DNA of 42,954 bases, from NCBI RefSeq assembly GCF_900198625.1, contig NZ_FZPK01000041.1, positions 1 to 42,954 on the forward strand. Reading direction: 5' to 3'. The position numbers were made by a program, and so were the translations under genes. The DNA is from Helicobacter rappini. GTDB lineage: Bacteria > Campylobacterota > Campylobacteria > Campylobacterales > Helicobacteraceae. Numbering within the stretch: the first letter of the stretch is position 1; each line of letters starts with the position of its first letter. Positions 16,171-25,647 of this stretch are shown one piece after another. Under the pieces are notes generated by a model. The model ran no database searches. It was not told where the DNA came from and worked only from the letters and a program-made list of their open reading frames with translations.

Positions 16171-17214
16171 TCACACAATGCTATGCGTCCCCCAAAATGG
16201 ATCAATGAGTATATAGCCTTTTTTAGCAAGCATGTTTGATTTTGGAATCCTTCTTGTGTCATTAAAAACTTGTGTTGGCATAATGATTTGTTTGTCTGGA
16301 TTATCGATGAGATAAGAAGCCCACCAGCTAAATGTTGAATTAGCAATAACTGCATGTTTGCAAGCTCTCATAAGCTCCATTTCCTCCGCTGCATTGCCTT
16401 CGCCATTAGCTTTAACAAATTCAATATGGCAACCCTTAAAGTCAAGCAAATTGCATAAATTTTTCTCACACCATTCTATATCATTACTAAAAATAAAAAT
16501 ATGTGGTTGCCCTAGCCTAGTTTTTAGAATCTCTATTGCACTTTGATAGTAGGTTTTTCCTAAAAGCACATAATCACCATTTGTTGCTTCCATTTTTAAA
16601 TAGTCCCCCAATCTTACATGCAAGAATACACTATTTTCTGTTTTCTCTATCTTTTCTTTTAGCGTTTGATTATGTGGTTTTAAGGGTATTTTTAGACAAA
16701 ACTCTTCTCTTATTATAGAATATATGTCATCAAAATATATAAGATTTTGAAAGTATCCAAAGGGATAAGCGTGTTTCTCTAAACTATCATTTAAATACAT
16801 TTTTACAATGTTGTCGCCTTGTGGATCTTCATCGTAAAAATATTTATAATGTTTTAATGCTAGCCAGTATAATTTATGATATTTACTTCTTGTAGCGTAT
16901 CGAATGTATTGCAATGGGAAGTTGTATTTCAAAGATTTGTCATTAGAATAAAAATATTTAACTAAGGTTTTGTAATCAAAGCATAGTGGCAAAGAGATAT
17001 TATATAACATTAACTCAAAAAGTCGTAGGTCTTGCCCCCCCCCCCCATTAGTCATTGCACTATTTGTAGAATCTTGACTAAAAGCATCTTTATGTAAATT
17101 CTCATTAAAATATGTTGCATCAAGCAAAATAGGATAGCCCTTTAAACTCATAGCCTTTGCAAAAGCATAAATAAACATTTGATTACCAAGTCCGCCAACA
17201 AGCCGTATTAACAT
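16171..17214 (-). CDS. Alpha-1,2-fucosyltransferase family 11 (FutC-like), phase-variable tract, ON
   Basis: A GT11 enzyme that would transfer fucose from GDP-fucose in alpha-1,2 linkage to galactose on lipopolysaccharide, as H. pylori FutC does for Lewis Y and H antigens. The start MLIRLVGGLGNQMFIYAFAKA carries the GGLGNQMF motif. HVRLGDY at 199-205 is the GDP-fucose site, and IANSTFSWWASYL follows near the C-terminus. Residues 57-60 are four glycines encoded by an uninterrupted G12 run (minus strand; 17035-17046), and the frame is intact at this length. Length 347 is somewhat longer than FutC, with an extra N-terminal loop around the tract. The start follows AAAGGAATTTTT. Acceptor specificity is not known. 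Confidence 0.85.
   Translation of the reverse strand: MLIRLVGGLGNQMFIYAFAKAMSLKGYPILLDATYFNENLHKDAFSQDSTNSAMTNGGGGQDLRLFELMLYNISLPLCFDYKTLVKYFYSNDKSLKYNFPLQYIRYATRSKYHKLYWLALKHYKYFYDEDPQGDNIVKMYLNDSLEKHAYPFGYFQNLIYFDDIYSIIREEFCLKIPLKPHNQTLKEKIEKTENSVFLHVRLGDYLKMEATNGDYVLLGKTYYQSAIEILKTRLGQPHIFIFSNDIEWCEKNLCNLLDFKGCHIEFVKANGEGNAAEEMELMRACKHAVIANSTFSWWASYLIDNPDKQIIMPTQVFNDTRRIPKSNMLAKKGYILIDPFWGTHSIV
17035..17046 (-). repeat. G12 tract in the fucosyltransferase gene
   Basis: Twelve consecutive C on the plus strand form exactly four GGG codons near the 5' end of the gene. Loss or gain of one base would truncate the protein soon afterwards. This is the usual slipped-strand phase switch of Helicobacter surface glycosyltransferases. 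Confidence 0.85.
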
Positions 17215-17351
17215 AAAAATTCCTTTGATTTTATTGTAATTAACAGATATTTTGAAGTTATGAAAGCTACATTATAGCATAAAACATTTATATCGCAATG
17301 ACTATGCTCACTTCAGGCTAGAACATGCAGCACTACATTTTTTCACACTCA

Positions 17352-18863
17352 CTAATCTTCAATACGAATATCTTCTTCACTAGAATCTTTTGTATTGAAA
17401 TAAAGGCTTACTACGCCGATAATAGCGGCAATGCCAGAGGCAATTAGCACAGAGATTTTTGCTAAATCTACACTCATATTTGAGCTATACGCAAGATTTG
17501 CTACAAACATAGACATGGTAAAGCCTATGCCTGCTAATGCACCAACAGAAAAGATTTGCGTATTTGTTAAGCCCTCTGGTCGCTTTGCAAGGCGAAGTTT
17601 CTCACTAAGCCATGTAAAGCCTAAAATGCCTAAGGGCTTACCAAGCACTAAACCTAGAATAATACCCCAAAAGATTCCATCAACGCTAAAATTAAGACTA
17701 GAATCAATAGAAACTCCCGCATTTGCAAAGGCAAATAAAGGCACGATGAAATACGCATTTAAAGGTTGCAAGATATATTCAATCCGCACGAGTGGATTTT
17801 GTGCGTATTTTGAATATCTAGCTATTGTGTCTAGAATCTCCACTCTTTCATGCTCTTTGTGCATATCAACTTCTCTTTCCATATCACTTTTTGAACTCAT
17901 AAATTTCTTAATATTTTGATATGAACTTACAAAAAAGTCCTTAAAACCATACAAAATCGCCCCAAATCTATTTCTCTCTTCTGTGTGGCTTGGCGTAAAA
18001 GTGGTAAAATCTGCCCTAGTTTTAAAATAAAGCTTATTATAAGCCTCTTTTAATCCAAGATAGCTATGCTGTGATATTTGAGACTTCCCCGGTATTGTAA
18101 AAGCAAGTAGCACTGCCCCAACGGTAGCATGCACCCCACTTAAAAAAAAGCAGATCCAAAGTAAAAAGCCCACTGCAAAATAAAGCGATAAATACTTAAT
18201 ATCCAAATAATTAAAGGTGATTAACACAGCAAGTAGCACAATGGCAATATAGATATAAATCCAGTTAATCTGGTCAGTGTAAAAGATAGCAATAACACTA
18301 ATCGCACCTAAATCATCAGCAACCGCTAAGGTTACAAGAAAGATTTTAATCACATTTGGAATCCTTTTGCCAAGTAGCAATATAACACCCAAGGCAAAGG
18401 CGGTATCAGTACTCATTGCAACGCCAAAGCCATTTACACTCGGTGTGCCTAGATTGAAAAAAATATATATCGCACTAGGTAGCACTAACCCTCCAATAGC
18501 CCCAAACACAGAAAAGCTTACCGCACGAAACCCGGCTAACTCCCCATAAAGCACTTCTCGCTTCATCTCTAAGCCCACCATGAGAAAGAAAAAAGACATT
18601 AACACATCATTAATAAAATGTAAAATACTGATATGTATAACTCTAGTCCCGCCGATATGAAAATCCAAATACATACCAAAAAATTCATTATAAAAGATTC
18701 CAAAGTTTGTATTTGCAATAATCATTGCCATAGTAACGCAGAAAAAGAGTAAAACACCGCCAAATGATTCATGTGTGATGAAGTTTTTTAGCGTATTGTT
18801 TGCATGATCGATTTTGTCTTGTTGCATCTCTTGTGCGTGTATGTTTTTATGCTCTAGCCCCAT
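17352..18863 (-). CDS. nhaA: Na+/H+ antiporter NhaA
   Basis: Inner-membrane electrogenic antiporter for sodium and pH homeostasis. About twelve membrane segments are visible. The ion-binding aspartate pair is Asp183-Asp184 in LAVADDLGAI, and STDTAFALG (151-159) and MVGLEMKREVLYGEL (95-109) are conserved. A hydrophilic loop from about residue 270 to 355, absent from the E. coli protein, separates the two halves; Helicobacter NhaA proteins are known for such an extension. Length 503 fits that type. It lies 60 bases downstream of addA, the same neighbour order as in H. pylori, and upstream of the fucosyltransferase. A decayed partial copy is at 15935-16105. The start follows AAGGTAAAAC. Confidence 0.94.
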   Translation of the reverse strand: MGLEHKNIHAQEMQQDKIDHANNTLKNFITHESFGGVLLFFCVTMAMIIANTNFGIFYNEFFGMYLDFHIGGTRVIHISILHFINDVLMSFFFLMVGLEMKREVLYGELAGFRAVSFSVFGAIGGLVLPSAIYIFFNLGTPSVNGFGVAMSTDTAFALGVILLLGKRIPNVIKIFLVTLAVADDLGAISVIAIFYTDQINWIYIYIAIVLLAVLITFNYLDIKYLSLYFAVGFLLWICFFLSGVHATVGAVLLAFTIPGKSQISQHSYLGLKEAYNKLYFKTRADFTTFTPSHTEERNRFGAILYGFKDFFVSSYQNIKKFMSSKSDMEREVDMHKEHERVEILDTIARYSKYAQNPLVRIEYILQPLNAYFIVPLFAFANAGVSIDSSLNFSVDGIFWGIILGLVLGKPLGILGFTWLSEKLRLAKRPEGLTNTQIFSVGALAGIGFTMSMFVANLAYSSNMSVDLAKISVLIASGIAAIIGVVSLYFNTKDSSEEDIRIED

Positions 18864-18923
18864 AGTTTTACCTTAAAGATATGTAAAATTTATAATTGAT
18901 TTTTTATTAAAAGATTCTATATT

Positions 18924-21440
18924 TTATAGAGTGATTTCTTTTACCGCAACATTGTCTTGCAAATAGACTAAATAGCCTTTTATTTGGGACTTCTTTTGAG
19001 AGATAGTAGCAATAGATTCCATATAAGATTGTAATTGTGCGGTATGCTCTTGCAACAATGCTTCACTGATATTTTGACTACTTTTAAATTCTATAACAAA
19101 AAATTCCTCTCCATTTTGTATAAGGGCATCTAATCTTTTTATGCTATTTTCTTGCAGAAAAGACAGCTCACATTTTATCGTATTTTTATCCATATATAGC
19201 AATTTTTCAAGGCTAGATTTAAATATGTTATTTGCCTTTTGTAAAATCTCTACAATCATGCTTTCATCTAGATAGAATCCATATAAAAAATTTAGCATTG
19301 CATAAGGATTTTTAATGCCGAAACCTAGCATGAGTTCAAGTGAGTAATGAAGGCTTAAGCCTAGTATTTGCTTATGCTGCATAGAAATATTATGCTGATA
19401 GAAAGAATCTTGCTTTTCCTGTAAAAACTCTTCTTGTGTTGTATTTTTAGCTTGTAACTTGCTAATAATTGTGAGATTATTTTGTGTTTGTTTAGAATCT
19501 CTTTTTGTCTGTATTTCTTCGCCATAGTTTTCATTATCTTTTAAAGCAAGATGTGTTGCGATAGAGCTTTCTTTGTTTGCAAATATATAAAGCCCAATTT
19601 TAGCTCTCGTGCATGCTACATAGAGATTATTATATTCTTGTTGCAGGTTTTCCCTCTCTTTTTTATCCGCTAAATCTTGCAATGTCTTATCTCTATAAAT
19701 ATTCATAGCCTTTGTTGTAGTATCTATGCGTATAGAATCTAAGAAAATATCATTATAACTATAAAGTATTTTTTCATTATTATTTTGTTTTTGTGCCTCG
19801 TAGTCTAAATATATCACATACTCAAATCCAAGCCCTTTAGACCCATGCACACTCATCGCATGAATGGCTTCTTCTTGCATGATTACAGATTCTCTATTTT
19901 CTATAAACTCAAACAAAGAATCAATATTTTTTATATCAATATTTTCACTTGCTATTTCTAGTAACTCCATACAATCATCATTATAGAATCGTAAAGATTC
20001 CATAACGCTTTTTATAGATTTTGCAAGTGAATAATATGTAGAAGTTTGTTGTGGGATAGCGATATATTGATTATCAAAATAGCTTTTTCCTAAGAGTTTA
20101 TTGAGCTTTTTTTGTGCGAATTTATAATTATTTTTTGCTTTTCTTAGCTTTTCTTGTAGTGATTCTGTGGAATCTTTTGGCTTAGAATCTTGTGGGCTAA
20201 AATCTTGTTGTATAGTTACTTGCTGTGTAGAATCTTGCAACATACCTAACCTAGATTCTATAAGCTTTATTTCATCTCTATATTCTTGTGTTTTAAAGAC
20301 ATAAAATATTGCCTGTATGCTTGGCTGATTTATTAGCTTTCCGCTTTTATCAAGGTTTAGTTTTATAGTAGAATCATTCTCTTTTAAGAATAGATTAAAT
20401 TCATGTAGGGTATCCCTTTTTCTTGCTAGAATGACAATCTCTTTTTTTGGCACATTAGATTCTATAAGCCTATTTAGCTGCGTAAGAGTATCTGTGAAGA
20501 CTGCGTTTTTATTTATCTCTTTATCACCAGTGTCTTCATATAATTTCACATTCACCACACCGCTTATATCTTGTGAATGCTCACTATAAAGCTGTTTTAT
20601 ATACTCTTCTTTATAGAGATTTGCAAACTTATCATTTACAAAATCAATGATTGCTTTTTTACTGCGATAATTATGACTTAGACTTTCTTGCTGCATGGAA
20701 TCTAGCCTTTTTGTCTTCTCAAATACAGAGATATTTGCACCACGAAAGGCATATAAACTCTGCTTAGAATCTCCCACAAAAAACAAACTTTTAGAATCTT
20801 TTGTCCCACTTCCTGCAAGGATTTCATTAAAAAGTGGCTCAAAGATTCTATACTGCATAATGCTTGTATCCTGATATTCATCAAAGAGTATATGGCTAAT
20901 GCAAGAATCTAATCTAAAAAAGAAATAATCACTTTGAAAATCCCCATCTATCATTAAAGTATCAGTCGCAATAGCAAAAACTTTATGTGCGATGGATTGA
21001 AAGCTTAGTATATTATGCTTTGATTCTATCTCTCTTATAGCCTGTATGTAAATCTCCAAAAACATGTATAAATGCGATAATAACGCACTCTCAACACACA
21101 TTGTATATAAGATTCCAAGCTGTTGTATCTGCTCACATTTATATGCGATTTCTTGCTGCATAGATTCATTTAGCTTTAAGTCTTGCTTGATATAGTTATG
21201 CTTTTTTTCTACTATGAGTTTATGCTGCAATATCTCTTTGGCACTGCTAGATTCTAATTTTTCACATATTGCTTTTGTGCGGGGTTTAGTCTCCCCATTT
21301 GGTGCAATATTTTGTAAAAAATCGCTAAGCTGTTTGGCATGAAATTGAATTATTTTTTCAATGTGTTTTGGGTTTAGTTGTGCTATCTCGTTCATAGAAA
21401 CTAGATTTTTGTTATTTTGCACCATAAACTCCGCAACCAT
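18924..21440 (-). pseudogene. addA: AddA/RecB-like helicase-nuclease lacking its N-terminal Walker A end
   Basis: AddA is the helicase-nuclease subunit of AddAB, which processes double-strand breaks for RecA. This frame has motif II DEYQDT (187-192), motif III FFVGDSKQSLYAFRGA, motif IV LSHNYRSKKAI, the later motifs MSVHGSKGLGFEYVIYLD and NNLYVACTRAKIGLY, and a C-terminal RecB-type nuclease (LHYSLE, RLDALI, FVIEFKSS and QLQSY). It has no GxGKT Walker A and no motif Ia; the 838 residues begin inside the 1A/1B region. Those parts are not found upstream, where an unrelated TM2 gene begins after 23 bases and an in-frame TGA precedes the ATG. A weak GGAG lies 3 bases before a second Met. As it stands it could not hydrolyse ATP normally, so I call it 5'-truncated; an independent nuclease role cannot be excluded. 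Confidence 0.75.
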
Positions 21441-21463
21441 TCATAAGAGATCAAATCTATAAT

Positions 21464-21913
21464 CTAAGCATTGAATAAATGTAGTATTTTGTTGAGATTT
21501 GCTCTCTTTGCTTTTGGTATGATAAGAAACATATCAAGCCCCCACCATATCGCTACACCCACTAAGCCCACATAACCTGCGATAAGTAAACTCAGCGAAA
21601 CAATAGCCAAATCTGATAAATGCGTAAAAACCGCACTAATCATCAATAATGCATAAGATATAAACAAAAGGCTAACTTTCAATGCACCAATAACCCGATC
21701 TCCAATCATAAAGCGACCTACACCAAAAATGCCAAGTATTACACTGCCAACCCAAAACACCATTTGCACATTATAAAGCTTAAGTAAGGGCAAACCTATA
21801 ACTATTTTTGCAAGCCCTACTTTATCAAGTTTTTTTAGCTTGCCTTTCACAAGCGTAATGCCTTCATTTGGAATCTTGTCGTATAGATGCAACATAATAA
21901 GTGATGGAACCAT
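21464..21913 (-). CDS. TM2-domain membrane protein
   Basis: The 149-residue protein starts with a polar stretch of about 50 residues, followed by hydrophobic segments. GIFGVGRFMIGDRVIGALKV resembles the TM2 signature (G-x-G-x-RF-x-x-G near the first turn), and WWGLDMFLIIPKAKRAN matches the usual end of that domain, where an acidic residue in the last helix precedes a basic tail. The function of such proteins in bacteria is not settled. It follows the 244-residue gene after 10 bases, has AAAGGAAAATC before its start, and lies just upstream of the truncated addA, so all three may share a transcript. Confidence 0.68.
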   Translation of the reverse strand: MVPSLIMLHLYDKIPNEGITLVKGKLKKLDKVGLAKIVIGLPLLKLYNVQMVFWVGSVILGIFGVGRFMIGDRVIGALKVSLLFISYALLMISAVFTHLSDLAIVSLSLLIAGYVGLVGVAIWWGLDMFLIIPKAKRANLNKILHLFNA

Positions 21914-21923
21914 GATTTTCCTT

Positions 21924-22658
21924 TTACATTACAAGATTTTTTAGTTTGTTTTTAAAAAGCAATCCAAGAATCTCTTCTTCTTTGATTTGATTTGTATGGA
22001 TTGTGCGTTTATGTTTTGTGCTTAAAATCTCACACAACTCTGCTATACATACAGGGCAAATACGCAAGGGATGCTCATAAAAAAGCCTTGTATCTACGCC
22101 ACTAGAACGCACTCGATAATCAAAGGCATTTTTTGTCGGCACACATACTTTTATTAACTCTTGTGATACCCTTTTTATTGCTTCACATCGAATGAAATGC
22201 AAATATGGTGAATCTTGCTTTGCAAATGTGCGTTCATCAAGAACATAAATATAAGCAGTTGCCAAGTGAAGCTCTGCCCCAATGTATAACTCAAAAAATT
22301 TAGAATTGCTGTTAGATAAATCAATTTTCATTCCTTTTTGCAAGGTTTCACTATCAAAAACACTTAAATTTGCTAAATGTTGTAATATTGTTTGTGTTTT
22401 GGAAAAAAGCTGTGAATCTTTTAATGATTTTTTTATCACATGATTGCTTTGTGCTGTGCTTGTGGTATTAGATTCTATATGAGTTTTTGTAGGGTGTTGC
22501 GTTTTAGTGGAATCTATTGTTTCAATAGATTCTTTTTGTATGGGATTTTGGGTTAAATCCGTATTTGAATCTTGCAGTATGCTTGTATCTGGTATGGCTA
22601 TTGGCTTGATTGGATTTTGAAAGGTTTTTAGGAAAGCATGTTGTGCATTATCTTGCAT
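21924..22658 (-). CDS. Hypothetical protein with disordered N-terminus and CPVC motif
   Basis: I do not recognise this protein of 244 residues. Residues 1-80 are low complexity and rich in Ser, Thr, Gln and Asp. The rest looks folded, with FFELYIGAELHLATAYIYVLDE and a short CPVCIAELC stretch whose paired cysteines could bind zinc or be redox-active. There is no signal peptide or membrane segment. The start follows AAAAGGGACTAG. It appears to lead the TM2-addA unit. The 211-base spacer upstream (22659-22869) is AT-rich, and I see nothing further in it. Confidence 0.6.
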   Translation of the reverse strand: MQDNAQHAFLKTFQNPIKPIAIPDTSILQDSNTDLTQNPIQKESIETIDSTKTQHPTKTHIESNTTSTAQSNHVIKKSLKDSQLFSKTQTILQHLANLSVFDSETLQKGMKIDLSNSNSKFFELYIGAELHLATAYIYVLDERTFAKQDSPYLHFIRCEAIKRVSQELIKVCVPTKNAFDYRVRSSGVDTRLFYEHPLRICPVCIAELCEILSTKHKRTIHTNQIKEEEILGLLFKNKLKNLVM

Positions 22659-22869
22659 TATTCTAGTCCCTTTTGGTTGTGTGTTTTATAATTGCATATT
22701 TTAGTTAGCATTCTTTACCTTTAATTCCTTATAAGATTTTACACACTTTAGAATCATAATTTTACATATCAAACAAATGAGTATTCTATAAAAAACCAAA
22801 CTTTTATAATACTGCAAAAAACATACATAAAGTAGATTCTATCCTTGAAATTGCAATCTCATATATTTG

Positions 22870-23352
22870 TCATTTTGGTAATTGTAAAGACTCTATATTT
22901 GGTCTTTTTGCTTGATAGGGCGCAATCTCTTTTTCACTCATTTTTCGCCATACAAGTGTTTTGCCAAATACGCCTTTTTTATCCTTACTTACACGCACTT
23001 TTAGCTTACCATTATCCCACTCTGCACTTACATGATAGGTTGTGCCATTTTGAAAGTTATAGAGTTTGCCATTATGATATTCATTATTCTCTTTATTATA
23101 TGTAAGATTCCATAAAAAGACACTTCCACCGACTTTTCTATCGCGAAGCTTTGGATCGGGATTTTTCACATCGTTGCCAGAATCTTTGCCACTTTTATTT
23201 GCAAAGCCCACACCATAAAATTTGCCATTTTTTTGAAAAATCTCAACATAAGATTCATCATCTTTTGAAGGTATCGCATACACACCAGCAATATCATTCG
23301 CAAACAACACATAGCTAAAACACAGCATAAAACAAGTTAGAAGAAAACGCAT
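22870..23352 (-). CDS. DUF2147-family periplasmic protein
   Basis: A secreted protein of 160 residues. The N-terminal signal peptide MRFLLTCFMLCFSYVLFA is followed directly by DIAGVYAIPSKDDESYVEIFQKNGKFYG, the GxWxxx(D)…VxIxxxxGxxYG start typical of DUF2147. The middle has DPKLRDRKVGGSVFLWNL and the end LKVRVSKDKKGVFGKTLVWRKM, both family features. These small beta-rich (lipocalin-like) proteins have no assigned function. The start follows AAAGGTTTTTT. It lies 102 bases downstream of pyrB on the same strand, so it may be read from the pyrB transcript. Confidence 0.8.
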   Translation of the reverse strand: MRFLLTCFMLCFSYVLFANDIAGVYAIPSKDDESYVEIFQKNGKFYGVGFANKSGKDSGNDVKNPDPKLRDRKVGGSVFLWNLTYNKENNEYHNGKLYNFQNGTTYHVSAEWDNGKLKVRVSKDKKGVFGKTLVWRKMSEKEIAPYQAKRPNIESLQLPK

Positions 23353-23454
23353 AAAAAACCTTTAATAGAATCTAGTAAAAATAGTTGAGATTATAACATA
23401 CAAAAAAACCATATTATAAATATGTCTTATTTTGTGATATATTTTGGAGAATCT

Positions 23455-24357
23455 CTATGTATCATGGCATAAAAACTCCATGACAGCCATGCGGATTTTC
23501 ACACCATTTTGCACTTGTGTCAGCACCTTGCAACAAGGACTTGCTAATACATCATCATCAATATCAATGTTTCTATGCACAGGTCCGGGGTGCAATACGA
23601 TAATATCTCTTCCTTCAATCAAGTCTTTAGTAATACAGAATCTATTCGCATAATCTTTTAGGCTACCATAGATTTGCGTGTTATGCCGCTCTGTTTGTGT
23701 GCGTAATGCCATGATAATATCTACTTCATCAATCACATCTTTTAGGTCATGTGCGATTTGCAATCGTGTTTTGTATAGAAAATGTGGTGGGGCTACTAGC
23801 ACGACATTTATGCCAAAACGAGTGAGTAACTCAATATTGCTATTTGCTACCCTTGAGTTTTTAATATCACCAACGATTGCTACTTTTTTACCTTTTAGCA
23901 CAGATAACCCACGCAAACAATCATTATCGCCAAAATGATTTGCCATTGTGTAAAGGTCAAGCAGGGCTTGTGTCGGGTGTGCGTGTGCGCCATCACCCCC
24001 ATTAATGATAGGACATGAAGTAAAATGTGCTAGAAAATTTGGTGCGCCAGCACTTTTATGTCGCACTATGATTCCATGTGGCTGCATAGCATTTAGCGTT
24101 GCAGCGGTATCTGCCATGCTCTCACCCTTAGCAGTAGAGCTTTTTGCTACATCAAGGCTTATGACTTCCCCGCCAAGATTCTTAATCGCTATGGCAAAGC
24201 TACTTAATGTGCGGGTAGAGTTTTCAAAAAATATGGTAATAAATCGTTTATTTTTTAGCGTTTCTCTATTATCAGTCATGGCTGCAGTGCGTTCAAATAT
24301 ATGCTTAATCTCTTCTACATGTAAATCAGTGGTTTGTATGAGATGCCTTATACTCAT
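23455..24357 (-). CDS. pyrB: Aspartate carbamoyltransferase catalytic subunit
   Basis: Makes N-carbamoylaspartate from carbamoyl phosphate and aspartate, the first committed step of pyrimidine synthesis. The carbamoyl-phosphate motif [12 protein letters not shown] is near residue 46, [18 protein letters not shown] near 129 contains the HPTQ motif, and [18 protein letters not shown] and [14 protein letters not shown] complete the site. The usual length is about 307 and this is 300. No pyrI is seen, as in other Helicobacter. The start follows AAGGTAAAAC. A lipoprotein gene diverges from it across an 82-base spacer, the arrangement I recall from H. pylori. Confidence 0.95.
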   Translation of the reverse strand: MSIRHLIQTTDLHVEEIKHIFERTAAMTDNRETLKNKRFITIFFENSTRTLSSFAIAIKNLGGEVISLDVAKSSTAKGESMADTAATLNAMQPHGIIVRHKSAGAPNFLAHFTSCPIINGGDGAHAHPTQALLDLYTMANHFGDNDCLRGLSVLKGKKVAIVGDIKNSRVANSNIELLTRFGINVVLVAPPHFLYKTRLQIAHDLKDVIDEVDIIMALRTQTERHNTQIYGSLKDYANRFCITKDLIEGRDIIVLHPGPVHRNIDIDDDVLASPCCKVLTQVQNGVKIRMAVMEFLCHDT

Positions 24358-24400
24358 GTTTTACCTTAAAGTGTAATTTAGCTAAGTATTATAACAAATT

Positions 24401-24409
24401 TGCTAGAAT
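24401..24409 (+). promoter_or_regulatory. Extended -10 promoter of the 24440 lipoprotein gene
   Basis: TGC-TAGAAT lies 31 bases before the ATG at 24440, in the divergent spacer shared with pyrB. Confidence 0.45.
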
Positions 24410-24439
24410 ACGCAGTAAATCTTTATATGAAAGCCATGT

Positions 24440-24940
24440 ATGCAGATAGTTTTTAGGAATCTTTTATTATTGTTTTGTGTGTTGTGTTTTGGTTGCTCAT
24501 CATATTTCTCAAAGTCTGAATTTTTAGATACGCCGACTGAGCTACTAGCACAAAATAGTCGCATGGTTTTACTTTCAGGTGTTGATGAAAAGCTAAAGAT
24601 TGCCGCGAGATTAACGCATTTAAACAGCCTTGATAGCAGCATTTATAATGGTAGGGAATACTTTTTTTTAGAGATATTTAACGATGATGAATATGTTATA
24701 GTCCCAGATTCTATGCAGCTTAGCATGTTTGGCAGAAAGCCCTTGTGGATACGCCCGGTAGAAGCTAGAGAGTTTGATGACTTGCTAGTCTTGCATAATA
24801 ATTTATCAAATGGCTATCTCATTGCGTTTAGATACCCATCTGTTTTTGAAAAAAAGAACATGAAAATAGAGCTTAATATAGAGACCTTTAAACCAGCAGT
24901 ATTTGACTTTTCATATATTATATTGGATTCAAAGTTGTGA
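24440..24940 (+). CDS. Hypothetical lipoprotein
   Basis: The 166-residue protein has a lipoprotein signal (RNLLLLFCVLCFGCSS) with Cys19 as the likely lipidated residue, so it should be LspA-processed and membrane-anchored. The rest is a soluble beta-rich domain with no motif I know (ARLTHLNSLD, YNGREYFFLEIFND, GRKPLWIRP). A similar hypothetical gene sits beside pyrB in H. pylori. No clear ribosome binding site precedes the ATG. The stop overlaps a possible GTG start of the next small frame (GTGA). Confidence 0.65.
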   Translation: MQIVFRNLLLLFCVLCFGCSSYFSKSEFLDTPTELLAQNSRMVLLSGVDEKLKIAARLTHLNSLDSSIYNGREYFFLEIFNDDEYVIVPDSMQLSMFGRKPLWIRPVEAREFDDLLVLHNNLSNGYLIAFRYPSVFEKKNMKIELNIETFKPAVFDFSYIILDSKL

Positions 24941-25137
24941 ATTTATATGATTTTTATGAGATTCTGTGTATAAATAATTTGAAATCAAATGACATAATAT
25001 TTTGCTTTCATTATGGGGAATATTTTAGTTCTATATTTCATTGCGACATGGATTTTAGTTTGTCAATGCAAGAATTATTTAATGGCAAAGTTTCTATTAG
25101 TATGGTTTTAAGTGGCATATTATTCTTATTATGTTAG
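24937..25137 (+). CDS. Small hypothetical ORF, GTG start
   Basis: A 66-residue frame starting at a GTG that overlaps the stop of the lipoprotein gene by four bases (GTGA), which would allow translational coupling. It has no known motif, is rich in Phe, Cys and Ser, and ends in a hydrophobic segment (ISMVLSGILFLLC) that could be a membrane anchor. It ends 38 bases before hypC. No Shine-Dalgarno site is evident, so it may be spurious. Confidence 0.35.
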   Translation: MNLYDFYEILCINNLKSNDIIFCFHYGEYFSSIFHCDMDFSLSMQELFNGKVSISMVLSGILFLLC

Positions 25138-25175
25138 CATTATGGTTTTGAAAGATTCTGTCTCAAGGAAGTAAT

Positions 25176-25451
25176 ATGTGCTTAGCAATCCCCTCTAAAG
25201 TCATAAGCATAAATAAAGAAACAAATATGGCAACACTTGATACACTTGGGGTGCAGCGTGAAGCAAGCCTTGATTTAATGCAGGATAATGTGGCTATCGG
25301 CGATTTTGTCTTACTGCATGTTGGCTATGTTATGGGTAAAATTGATGAAGAAGATGCGATTGAGAGTCTAAAACTCTATGCAGAAATGATAGCAGCCATG
25401 CAGGAAGAAGATGAAGAGCGACTTATGCTAGAAGAGGCAAATGGATTGTGA
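25176..25451 (+). CDS. hypC: Hydrogenase maturation chaperone HypC
   Basis: A small chaperone that works with HypD to deliver the Fe(CN)2CO unit to the NiFe-hydrogenase large subunit. The N-terminal MCLAIPSKV contains the essential Cys2 after the initiator Met. GDFVLLHVGYVMGKIDEEDA is the conserved C-terminal stretch. Length 91 is normal. The start follows CAAGGAAG. hypD and other hyp genes are not adjacent, so the gene is separated from the usual cluster. Helicobacter uses the uptake hydrogenase for energy from gut hydrogen. Confidence 0.94.
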   Translation: MCLAIPSKVISINKETNMATLDTLGVQREASLDLMQDNVAIGDFVLLHVGYVMGKIDEEDAIESLKLYAEMIAAMQEEDEERLMLEEANGL

Positions 25452-25647
25452 GTATGTGGCTTACAAGAAGCATGTTGGTATAATCCATGCCTTTAAGCTT
25501 TGATATAGATTTTAAGCAGAGAAAATAGCTTTAATTATGAAGCACAATCAATAACAATTAAAAACAACTAAGATTATTTTAGAAAATTAGAAAAAACGCA
25601 TCACATTCTAATACACTTCAATAACATTTGTAATTCAACACAAATGT

